Assembly (NCBI RefSeq): GCF_000026145.1
Contig: NC_009445.1
Coordinates: 5,238,501-5,302,500, forward strand
Direction: 5' to 3'
Source: Bradyrhizobium sp. ORS 278
GTDB taxonomy: Bacteria > Pseudomonadota > Alphaproteobacteria > Rhizobiales > Xanthobacteraceae
DNA length: 64,000 nt
The position numbers and the translations under genes were made by a program. Below the pieces are notes generated by a model. The model did no database searches, had not been told where the DNA came from, and was given only the letters and a program-made list of their open reading frames with translations. The first letter of the stretch is position 1, and each line of letters opens with the position of its first letter. Shown here in pieces: positions 7,999 through 15,159 of this stretch.

Positions 7999-9546
7999 TC
8001 AGCGCAGCAGCTGCAGCACGCTGGCCTGCGACTGGTTGGCCAGCGACAGCGCGGACACCGCGATCGACTGGCGGGTCGACAGCGCCTGGCTGTTGGCCGC
8101 TTCCTCGTTGGTGTCGGCGAGCGTCAGGTTCGACGAGCCGGTCTGCAGCACGTTGATCAGGTTCTTGTTGAAGTCCTGACGGATCTGCACCACCGACAGG
8201 TTCGAACCCAGCGTCGACGCCTCGTTGCGCAGGGTCGAGCTCGCGGTGGTCAGCAGGCCGATCACCTTGTTCGCCGAGTTGTTGTCGAGGAAGTCGGTGC
8301 CCGAGGTCAGCGTCGACAGGCCGAGACCGCCGGTGTTGAAGGTCACGCCGGTGATCGACAGCGTCGACTTGCCGTTTTCGTTGAACGTCAGCTTCAGCGT
8401 ATCGCCGTTGAGCAGGTTGACGCCATTGAACGAAGCATCGCTCGCCGTCAGGTTGATCTGCGTCAGCACGTTGTTGTACTGCGCCACCAGGTTCGAGCGC
8501 TGCGTCTGCGCGGTCGAGTCCGCCACCGGAGCCGCCGCAGTCAGGCCGTTGAAGGACTGGCTGGAGGCCGCCGCCGTACCACCGATCGTGCCGATCGTGG
8601 CCGAGGCCGCATCGTTGGTGGTCGAGAGCGTGATCTTGCCGGTCGACGAGTCGATCGAGGCTTGCAGGTTGTTGGCTGCGAGCTTGGTGTTGAGATCGTT
8701 CAGCGACTTGACCTGCCCTGTCCCTAGGCCGAACGTGATGCTGGTTGCCGTGCCGCCTCCTGTGGCACCGACCGTCAGTGTCTGCCCCGCCAAGCCGTCG
8801 CCGACCGTGCTGAGGCCGAGCTTGGCCAAGGTGCCGCTGCTGCCCGAGAGGGTCAATCCTGCCGCCGGCGGTGTCAGGGTGATCGCGCCCGCGGAGACCG
8901 AGCCGGTCACGCCGGTCGCCGTCTGGATCGTCGACAGCAGGTTGCTGACGGTGTCGCCGATGCCGATGGTGGTGCCCGAGGAGGACGTGCCGGTCACGAA
9001 GGTGAAGGTCGTGCCGTTGACGACCAGCGTCTCACCGGAGGTGATGCCGGTGGCCAGGTCGTTCGACGAGGAGCCCGAGGTGCCCGACAGCTTGGTCGAA
9101 CCGGTGATCGCGGACGAGGTCGTGGCGTCGTTCTGCACGACCGAGCCGGTCACGGCCGTCGAGCTGGAGCCCAGCAGGTCAGTGGCCGTGGCACCGGACA
9201 GCGCCGCCGAGGTCACGCTCGACTTGGTGGAATAGCCCACCGCGCTCTGCAGCACCTGGTTGGCGATCGACTTGGCGCTGTCGACGAGCTTCTGCAGCGA
9301 AGTGATGCCGGTGTTGGCGGCCTGCAGCACCTGCACGCCATTGCCGATGCCGTCGAGCAGATTGTTGATGTCGGAAGCGCGGTTGTCGAGGCCCTGGGCG
9401 GTGAAGAAGTTGGTCGGATTGTCGAGCGCCGAGTTGACCTTCTTGCCCGTCGAGAGGTTGTTCTGGGTGGTGGCGAGGAGCTGTGCCGTCGACTGGAGCG
9501 AAAGCAGATTCTGGCGCACCGACGCCGAGAGGACGATACCTGACAT
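7999..9546 (-). CDS. Flagellin 3
   Basis: This 515-residue flagellin is the closest paralogue of flagellin 2; the two share long stretches of identical nucleotides through the centre (for example 6160-6560 against 8725-9125). It has one extra codon (SSTGKITL against SSGKITL). D0/D1 ends, central beta region and shared module are arranged as in flagellin 2. The start is the second ATG (9546), as argued for flagellin 2. The leader shares its first 25 bases exactly with flagellin 2, then diverges but keeps a hairpin (9574-9596). Duplication or recent gene conversion explains the similarity. flbT lies between the two copies on the opposite strand. Confidence 0.95.
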   Translation of the reverse strand: MSGIVLSASVRQNLLSLQSTAQLLATTQNNLSTGKKVNSALDNPTNFFTAQGLDNRASDINNLLDGIGNGVQVLQAANTGITSLQKLVDSAKSIANQVLQSAVGYSTKSSVTSAALSGATATDLLGSSSTAVTGSVVQNDATTSSAITGSTKLSGTSGSSSNDLATGITSGETLVVNGTTFTFVTGTSSSGTTIGIGDTVSNLLSTIQTATGVTGSVSAGAITLTPPAAGLTLSGSSGTLAKLGLSTVGDGLAGQTLTVGATGGGTATSITFGLGTGQVKSLNDLNTKLAANNLQASIDSSTGKITLSTTNDAASATIGTIGGTAAASSQSFNGLTAAAPVADSTAQTQRSNLVAQYNNVLTQINLTASDASFNGVNLLNGDTLKLTFNENGKSTLSITGVTFNTGGLGLSTLTSGTDFLDNNSANKVIGLLTTASSTLRNEASTLGSNLSVVQIRQDFNKNLINVLQTGSSNLTLADTNEEAANSQALSTRQSIAVSALSLANQSQASVLQLLR

Positions 9547-9573
9547 TTTCATACCCTTCTGGTGTGAAACAAA

Positions 9574-9596
9574 CCCTCGATCCCTTCGAGATCAGG
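9574..9596 (-). promoter_or_regulatory. Conserved leader hairpin of flagellin 3
   Basis: The transcript reads CCCTGATCTCGAAGGGATCGAGGG, which can form CCCT/AGGG with GATC/GATC or CTCGA/TCGAG stems. It occupies the same place as the flagellin 2 hairpin although several bases differ, which suggests selection on structure. A regulatory role, for example binding by FlbT, is inferred. Confidence 0.4.
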
Positions 9597-9606
9597 GTGA
9601 AGCCCA

Positions 9607-9882
9607 GGACGACCTTGCGGCCTGGACGACGGGCGTCACGGTGAATGCCAGTAGCTAACGATTGCTGAAGTGGTTGTGGCGCCGGCTCGGCTCAATCGAT
9701 CGGAGAGAGCAGCGACGAGTTCCAGCGCGCGGCCCTGCGAGCAAGCCGCCCCTTGAAAAGACAGACAGATTCATTCACGCGATGGCATCTTCACCACGCG
9801 TCAACCAACTTTCGAAAGCTCCCGCGCACCATCTCGGTTCATCTTTGCGGGTGGTAACATCGCCCTGGAACGATCCAGCAAT
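9607..9882. other. Intergenic region upstream of flagellin 3
   Basis: This stretch separates the flagellin 3 leader from the end of the decarboxylase gene. It must carry the flagellin 3 promoter (GTTAGCTACTGGCATT on the minus strand resembles GTTAGCCACTGCCGTT upstream of flagellin 2), but no sigma-54 or CtrA-type match is clear. No gene is seen; a 95-codon plus-strand frame here has no recognisable product. Confidence 0.4.
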
Positions 9883-11397
9883 TTACCATCCCGGCACCAG
9901 TGGCGGCGCGTGGGCATCGATCAATGGCGCGACACCGGCTGCGCGCTGACGTCCGAACATCAGGACCGCGTCGACCAGCCGATCGACGTCATCGACGCCG
10001 GTGCGATGGTTGACGATCGCGGCGCGGATCGCCAGGCGGCCCTCCAGCATCGTCGTCGACGGCGCCGCGAGACCGGATTCATGGATGTCGGCGACGACGG
10101 CGCCGTTGATCGCGTCGGCATCTTGGCACCGGTAGCGAAAGCAGACGATGTTCAGATTGACCGGCGCCAGCAGCTCCAGCTCCGGCTCCGCACGCACCCT
10201 TGCCGCGAGGTGTCGCGCCAGCCGGCAACTCCTGGCGATCATGCTGCCGAGCCGGTCGGTGCCGAACGTCCGCAGCGTGAACCAGGTCTTCAGCGCCCGA
10301 AAGCCGCGCGACAGATCGGGCCCGAGGTCGCATGGCCATTCCGCGCCGGCGGCAAGCCCGCGCGTCTCGCGGCGGAGATAGGCGGCCGGTGAGGCAAAGG
10401 CGTCACGATGCCTCTCGCCGTCGCGCACCAGCAGGAATCCCGCGTCGTAAGGCACCTGCCCCCATTTGTGGAAGTCGAGCGCGATCGAATCCGCGCGCGT
10501 GATACCGGCGAGCCTGGGCGCGAGCTCCTCCGACATCATGGCCAGCGCGCCGAATGCGCCGTCGACGTGAAACCACAGGCCCTCGCTGCGGCACAGCTCG
10601 GCGACATCGGCGAGATCGTCGATGGCGCCGATGTCGACCGTTCCTGCCGATGCCACGACGAGGAACGGATTCAGGCCTGCCGCGCGATCGGCCGCCACGG
10701 CTTCGCGCAGCGCGGCGATACTGATCCGATGTGCCGCGTCGACGGCGATGCTGCGCAGCGCAGCGCTGCCCAGCCCGCAGATGTCCATCGCCTTGGCGAT
10801 GCAGCCATGCGCGGCCTTCGACGTGTAGGCGCGCAGGCGCTGGCCGGACTCGCCGAGCCCGTCGCGACGAACCGCGGCCCCCAGCGCGGCACGGCGCGCG
10901 ATCACGACCGCCATCAGGTTCGCCATCGAGGTGCCGGTGACGAACAGGCCGCTGGCGCCTTGCGGGAAGCCGAACAGCTGCCGCGTCCAGTCGACGACCT
11001 CGCGCTCGATCTCGATCGGCGCGTGGTCGCGGCCGCCGAGATTGGCGTTCAATCCAGCCGCCAGCATCTCCGCGAGCATGCCGACCACCGTGCCGCCGCC
11101 ATGCACCCAGCCCATGAATCCGGGATGCACGTTGCCGGTGGCGTGGGGAACGACGAGCTCGCTGAAATCACGATAGACCTCGGCGAGATCGGTCGGCCTG
11201 TGCGGAAGATCGCTGCGAAAGCGCTGCCGCGTCGCCTGCGACATCGGCTGCCACACCGTGCGGTCGCGGATGCCGGCAACGTAGTCGATCATGTCGTCGA
11301 GCATGCGATGACCTTGCGCGCGCAGCTCGGACCAGTCCTGTGGATCGAGCGTCTCGGCTGGCCGCAACGACGCGTCGCTGCGCAGCTCCGTGCTCAC
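9883..11397 (-). CDS. Group II PLP-dependent amino acid decarboxylase
   Basis: The 504-residue product belongs to the pyridoxal-phosphate decarboxylases that include aromatic-amino-acid, tyrosine, histidine and glutamate decarboxylases. Visible active-site features are GNVHPGFMGW (about 88-97), TGTSMAN (154-160, phosphate-binding loop), the stacking His in KAAHG (His198), TVDIGAIDDL (253-262), HVDGAFGA with the pyridine-binding Asp279, and DFHKWGQVPYDAG with Schiff-base Lys311. The substrate cannot be told. The GTG at 11397 is chosen because it overlaps the ATP-grasp stop by 4 bases (GTGA) and a GGAG lies about 10 bases upstream; a longer open frame upstream is only a shadow of that gene. It is the last gene of a four-gene operon, so it probably supplies an amine to the neighbouring enzymes. 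Confidence 0.88.
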   Translation of the reverse strand: MSTELRSDASLRPAETLDPQDWSELRAQGHRMLDDMIDYVAGIRDRTVWQPMSQATRQRFRSDLPHRPTDLAEVYRDFSELVVPHATGNVHPGFMGWVHGGGTVVGMLAEMLAAGLNANLGGRDHAPIEIEREVVDWTRQLFGFPQGASGLFVTGTSMANLMAVVIARRAALGAAVRRDGLGESGQRLRAYTSKAAHGCIAKAMDICGLGSAALRSIAVDAAHRISIAALREAVAADRAAGLNPFLVVASAGTVDIGAIDDLADVAELCRSEGLWFHVDGAFGALAMMSEELAPRLAGITRADSIALDFHKWGQVPYDAGFLLVRDGERHRDAFASPAAYLRRETRGLAAGAEWPCDLGPDLSRGFRALKTWFTLRTFGTDRLGSMIARSCRLARHLAARVRAEPELELLAPVNLNIVCFRYRCQDADAINGAVVADIHESGLAAPSTTMLEGRLAIRAAIVNHRTGVDDVDRLVDAVLMFGRQRAAGVAPLIDAHAPPLVPGW

Positions 11398-12647
11398 GCC
11401 GCCTGCTCCGCCGCCGCGACGGCGCGCCTGGTGATCATGTCGGCGAAGGCTGCGAAGATCTTGCGCATCTGCGGCGGCTTGTAGGGGAAGACGTCCGGCG
11501 GATCCATGTTGTGCACGACCGCCGTATTGTCGGCCTCGAACACCAGGAGCGCGCCGTCCTTGGTCTCCGCGCAATCGATGATGAAGTAGTCCAGGCCGAT
11601 GCGCTCGGCGATCGCCGCGAGCACGCTGCGGTGACGCCGGCCGAAGCCGATGTCGAAAGTCTGCATGAACGTCGCTTCTTCGAGGCGCTTGCTCTCGCTC
11701 GCGGCCATGCCGGCGTTGAGATACCAGATGTCCCAGCGTTTGGCGATCGCCATGTGGCAGGCATAGGCCACCCCATCGACGAACACGATGCGGTATTTGC
11801 GGAACTGACCGTCCTCGCTTGCATAGTCGACGAAGCGCGAGACGAAAAATTCCTGCTCGTCGCGCTCGTCGAGATAGAGCGACAGCTCGATCGGCTCTTC
11901 GACCTTCTCGAGACCGACGCCGGCATGTGAGCCGCGCGGCCGGATGATGATCGGAAAGTCGAGGGCGCCGTCGACGTCCTCGATCGGCTCGCGCTCGTCC
12001 GCGACCTCGACCAGGCGCTCGCGCTCGACCGGGATGGTCACAGGGATCGAAAGCCCCTCGATGCCGGCGAGCAGCGCGTGCAGCTTGTCGCGATCGAGAT
12101 GCCAGACCCGCTCCGGCGGGTTGAGCAGCGGACGCGGCCAGCGCGGGGCGGCCGCATTGATCTCATGCAGCGCGTGCTGGCAGTCCTCGGAGTCGGAGGC
12201 GATGACGATGGCGACGTCGTGCGCCGGCAGCGGCGACGGCAGCTCCGCGCCGGGGACGACATAGAGCAGCATCAGCTCGATATCGGTGTCCTCGAGCAGG
12301 AACTCGATCGGCGTGTTGCTGCCCATGTCGGTCGATGCCGCCAGCGCGAGCACGCGCAGCCGCGGCTTCGAATTGCCGCCCGCCACACGATAGAGCTGCT
12401 GCGCCTGCAGCACATCGTGCTGGATCGCGAGCCCCGAGGATTTCTCGCCGATCAATTGCGCGACCAGCGCCAGATCGAGCCCCTCGCCCGGTGTCGCCGT
12501 GCCGTCGAGCAGCTTGTCCAGCAAGGCCGTCCACATCGGCTTCAGGTCCTGGCCGTCGAACGCCGCCTTGGCGATCTTGGCCATGCCTATCCGCTCGGCG
12601 CATCCTGCGCCGGCGGCGTCGGCCAGAGCGAGCAAATCAGTTGGCAT
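11394..12647 (-). CDS. ATP-grasp ligase-like protein
   Basis: The 417-residue protein has an N-terminal helical part (1-90), a Rossmann-like middle (about 97-200) and a C-terminal ATP-grasp fold. ATP-grasp marks are RPRGSHAGVGLEKV (237-249, Gly-rich lid loop), FRKYRIVFVDGVAYACHMAI (282-301) and the metal-binding FEADNTAVVHNMDP (370-383). Such enzymes join a carboxylate to an amine through an acylphosphate. The exact family is not recognised; the lid resembles RimK/glutathione-synthetase relatives. It overlaps the PLP enzyme upstream by 11 bp and the decarboxylase downstream by 4 bp, so all are coupled. The likely job is to ligate an amino acid or the amine made by the decarboxylase; the partner is unknown. 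Confidence 0.75.
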   Translation of the reverse strand: MPTDLLALADAAGAGCAERIGMAKIAKAAFDGQDLKPMWTALLDKLLDGTATPGEGLDLALVAQLIGEKSSGLAIQHDVLQAQQLYRVAGGNSKPRLRVLALAASTDMGSNTPIEFLLEDTDIELMLLYVVPGAELPSPLPAHDVAIVIASDSEDCQHALHEINAAAPRWPRPLLNPPERVWHLDRDKLHALLAGIEGLSIPVTIPVERERLVEVADEREPIEDVDGALDFPIIIRPRGSHAGVGLEKVEEPIELSLYLDERDEQEFFVSRFVDYASEDGQFRKYRIVFVDGVAYACHMAIAKRWDIWYLNAGMAASESKRLEEATFMQTFDIGFGRRHRSVLAAIAERIGLDYFIIDCAETKDGALLVFEADNTAVVHNMDPPDVFPYKPPQMRKIFAAFADMITRRAVAAAEQAA

Positions 12648-14253
12648 GGCAGATATCCCTGAGATCCTGACTGCTCAGATCCGACACGAGCAGCTCCGTC
12701 TTGGCGACCACATCGGCGATACGATCGATGTCGGCTTCGAGATTGACGCGCGCGGCGGTGATGTCGTCGCTCCAGGCGTCCGTGACCTGGCGCGCGCCGA
12801 TGCACAGCCGCAGCGCTGCGGCAGGCCGCTCGCCGTCGCGTTCGATCCGCACCGGCTGGCCGATCAGGCATTGCCGCGCCGCGACCGAGGCCGCCGGTCC
12901 GCTGAAGCGGCTGCCGAGATCCTGCTGCAGGGCGCGATAGACCGCCTGCGTTTCACCGGGATCGAGCAGCTGCCCGGCGCGCTGCAGCGCGAACGGGAAA
13001 ATCGTGGGGACGGCGAATTCGTCGTCCGTCTCGTCGGCCCCGGCATGGGTCGGGATCGGACACAGCACCGGAGACAGCGTCAGCAGGCTCTCGATCGCCT
13101 CGCCGAGCTGACGGATCGCCATCCGGCGGAACGAGTCGGGCACCGCGTGATAGGCCGCGATCTCCTCCAGCGCCGCTTCCCAGCGCAGCCATTGGCCGAT
13201 ATTGGCCCGCTGTGCCGAGCGCGCCCGCAGATCGGTCCAGGCGAGCGGCCAGTCGCTGCGATTGACATAGTCGAGCAAGCCGGATGCAACGGCATGGCTG
13301 CGCGACGAAACCGAGCGCGGCACCAGCAAGGCGCCGCTGAAGGCCGGCCCGCCGAAGAATTTCGAGCCGGATATCAGCACCAGATGCCCGCGATCGAGAT
13401 GCGCGCGCAGGCGCCCCGCTCCGAGCCGCATCTGGCAGGCATCGACGACCACCTGGACACGTTCCGGCCAGCGGCGCGCCACCTCGTCGAGGCAGGCCGA
13501 GCCCGGCGCACGCCAGCCGAGCTTGGAGGCATCCATCACCTGCAGCAGCACGTTGCGTCCGTCGCGGACGAGGCCGGCGACCGTGTCGAGCACCACCGTG
13601 TCGATGTCGCTGCGCGGCTGCATCGCCGCGCCATCGAACAGCGGGACGAACACCGCGTCACCCGAAAGTCCGTCGATCGGAGCATCCCTGGTGACCGCGA
13701 GGCCGCTCGCGGTCCGCGTGCTGAAATGCCGTCCGCGGGCGGTTGCAGCCGTGCCGCTGCCCGTCTGATCGCTGCCGATGATGACGCTCGTGACGACGTC
13801 ACCGAGTTGCGCACGCACCAGCGCCAGCGCATGAAGCTGCGCGTCGGTGCCCGACGGCGAGAAGACGATGTCGACATCGTCGGCGAGACCAAGATGGCCG
13901 CGCAGTTCGCGACGCATCTCCTCGGTGCGGCGATCGAGCGCCTCGTCGACGCCGAGCGAGATCGCCGCGTGCATCAGCTGCTCGCGCGCGAGCTCGACCC
14001 GCGCATAGGCGCGTTCGGAGATCGGCGAGGCCGTGCTCGAGGACAGGCACAGCAGATCAGGCGCCGGAGTCGGCGGACAGCCATAGGCGTTGCGGCCCCA
14101 CGGCCGGTCGAGCGCCAAGCGGCTGTCGCCGCCGTCGATCAGGAGATCGCCGAGCAAGGCGAACAGATCGCGCAGACCGGTCGCCGCGCCCTGCCCTCGC
14201 ATGACGGTCAGGGACGATGTGGAAAGCTCCGGCCGGATCGCAGGCGGCGTCAT
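12637..14253 (-). CDS. Fold-type-I PLP-dependent enzyme (aminotransferase class V-like)
   Basis: This 538-residue product is a PLP enzyme by motif: SPSGTDAQLHAL (132-143, phosphate cup), VVVDACQMRL with Asp271 for the pyridine nitrogen, and SGSKFFGGPAFSGALLVP with Lys298 as Schiff base. The order and DACQ/SGSK pattern resemble class V aminotransferases, but the length (usually 380-420) and both extensions are unusual: residues 1-65 hold little known structure, and residues 330-538 form a larger C-terminal part. The function is not recognised; it may transaminate, cleave or condense an amino acid substrate. The ATG at 14253 lies 10 bp after the glycosyltransferase stop, and its 3' end overlaps the ATP-grasp start by 11 bp. 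Confidence 0.75.
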   Translation of the reverse strand: MTPPAIRPELSTSSLTVMRGQGAATGLRDLFALLGDLLIDGGDSRLALDRPWGRNAYGCPPTPAPDLLCLSSSTASPISERAYARVELAREQLMHAAISLGVDEALDRRTEEMRRELRGHLGLADDVDIVFSPSGTDAQLHALALVRAQLGDVVTSVIIGSDQTGSGTAATARGRHFSTRTASGLAVTRDAPIDGLSGDAVFVPLFDGAAMQPRSDIDTVVLDTVAGLVRDGRNVLLQVMDASKLGWRAPGSACLDEVARRWPERVQVVVDACQMRLGAGRLRAHLDRGHLVLISGSKFFGGPAFSGALLVPRSVSSRSHAVASGLLDYVNRSDWPLAWTDLRARSAQRANIGQWLRWEAALEEIAAYHAVPDSFRRMAIRQLGEAIESLLTLSPVLCPIPTHAGADETDDEFAVPTIFPFALQRAGQLLDPGETQAVYRALQQDLGSRFSGPAASVAARQCLIGQPVRIERDGERPAAALRLCIGARQVTDAWSDDITAARVNLEADIDRIADVVAKTELLVSDLSSQDLRDICHAN

Positions 14254-14263
14254 GGCGCGATCG

Positions 14264-15067
14264 TCAGGCGGCGTCTGCGGCGGCGGTCGGGACCGCGATG
14301 GCCGAGGCGAATTGCGAGGCGACATTGCCGTGGAAGACGGACGGACCGACATGATCGAGACGGCTGTCGAGATCGGCCCAGATCTCGCCGCCGAGATCGG
14401 TCCAGCGCTTGCAGAACGCGAAGTCCTCGCTGAGATAGGTGCCGGTCTCCGGGTCGATCAGGCATTCGAACAGCGCGAAGCGGTTCGGGCTGCCGGCCAG
14501 CGCGTCCTGCGAGTGCTCGCGGAAGAATTGCAGCTGTGCATAGGCCGGGTGCGCGATCATCGCCTCGATGACGCGGCGGCGGATCATCAGGAAGCCGGTG
14601 CCGGCATAGCGCACGCGGGTGAAACCGTTGACCACCGCGACGTGATCGGGATTCTCGATCTCCAGCACATAGTCGAGCGAGGCCGCGGGCACGTCCATGC
14701 GGTTGTCGTGGATGGCGCGGCGCGCCTTGGTCCAGTTGACCTTTTTGACCGGATAGACACCGGCCACCATGTCGCCGCCGGACTCGATCAGCCGGAACAC
14801 CTGCTTCGGTGTGAAGCCGATGTCGGCATCGACGAACAGCAGATGCGTCGCGGTGGGGTCGTTGAGGAACAGCGTGACCAGGTTCGCCCGGGCGCGGGTG
14901 ATCAGCGCGTCGCCGTCGCGCATGTGGACCGTCAGATCGACATTGGAGGTCGCGCGCAGCGCGCGCTGCAGGGCGAAGATCGAGCTCGCATAGATGCTCG
15001 ACACCTGCCCGCCGAAGCATGGCGTCGCGATCACCAGATGGATCCGCTCGTCGGTCGCGTTACTCAC
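14264..15067 (-). CDS. GT-A-type glycosyltransferase
   Basis: The 267-residue product looks like a cytoplasmic GT-A glycosyltransferase: IHLVIATPCFGG at the start, a metal-binding DAD in HLLFVDADIGF (residues 80-82), YAGTGFLMIRR (154-164) and a C-terminal SEDFAFCKRWTDLGGEIW. No membrane segment is seen. The GTG at 15067 is preferred over the TTG at 15100, because TGGAGG lies 5 bases upstream. This is the first gene of the four-gene enzyme operon, and it follows a CtrA-like box (15128-15142) at the distance seen for flaF and flagellin 1. The acceptor is unknown; flagellin or another surface polymer is plausible from location. The family is distinct from common GT2 flagellin glycosyltransferases as far as can be judged by eye. 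Confidence 0.75.
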   Translation of the reverse strand: MSNATDERIHLVIATPCFGGQVSSIYASSIFALQRALRATSNVDLTVHMRDGDALITRARANLVTLFLNDPTATHLLFVDADIGFTPKQVFRLIESGGDMVAGVYPVKKVNWTKARRAIHDNRMDVPAASLDYVLEIENPDHVAVVNGFTRVRYAGTGFLMIRRRVIEAMIAHPAYAQLQFFREHSQDALAGSPNRFALFECLIDPETGTYLSEDFAFCKRWTDLGGEIWADLDSRLDHVGPSVFHGNVASQFASAIAVPTAAADAA

Positions 15068-15127
15068 GTCAGCCTCCAGATGCAGAGGCTCCCGCCTCAA
15101 ATCTGAACAAAAGCTAAAGAGACGTGG

Positions 15128-15144
15128 TTAACGAGAACTTAACC
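15128..15144 (-). promoter_or_regulatory. CtrA-like box upstream of the four-enzyme operon
   Basis: GGTTAA-CGAGAAC-TTAACC, here 15126-15144, contains TTAA-N7-TTAAC exactly and is nearly palindromic. It lies 61-75 bp upstream of the glycosyltransferase GTG and just downstream of flgL. The position matches the boxes of flaF and flagellin 1. Binding by CtrA is inferred. Confidence 0.6.
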
Positions 15145-15159
15145 ACCGTCCCCGTTTTT

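Noticed and set aside
9662..9949. A 95-codon plus-strand frame in the flagellin 3/decarboxylase gap
   Set aside because: No ribosome binding site, no recognisable domain, and it runs into the antisense of the decarboxylase.
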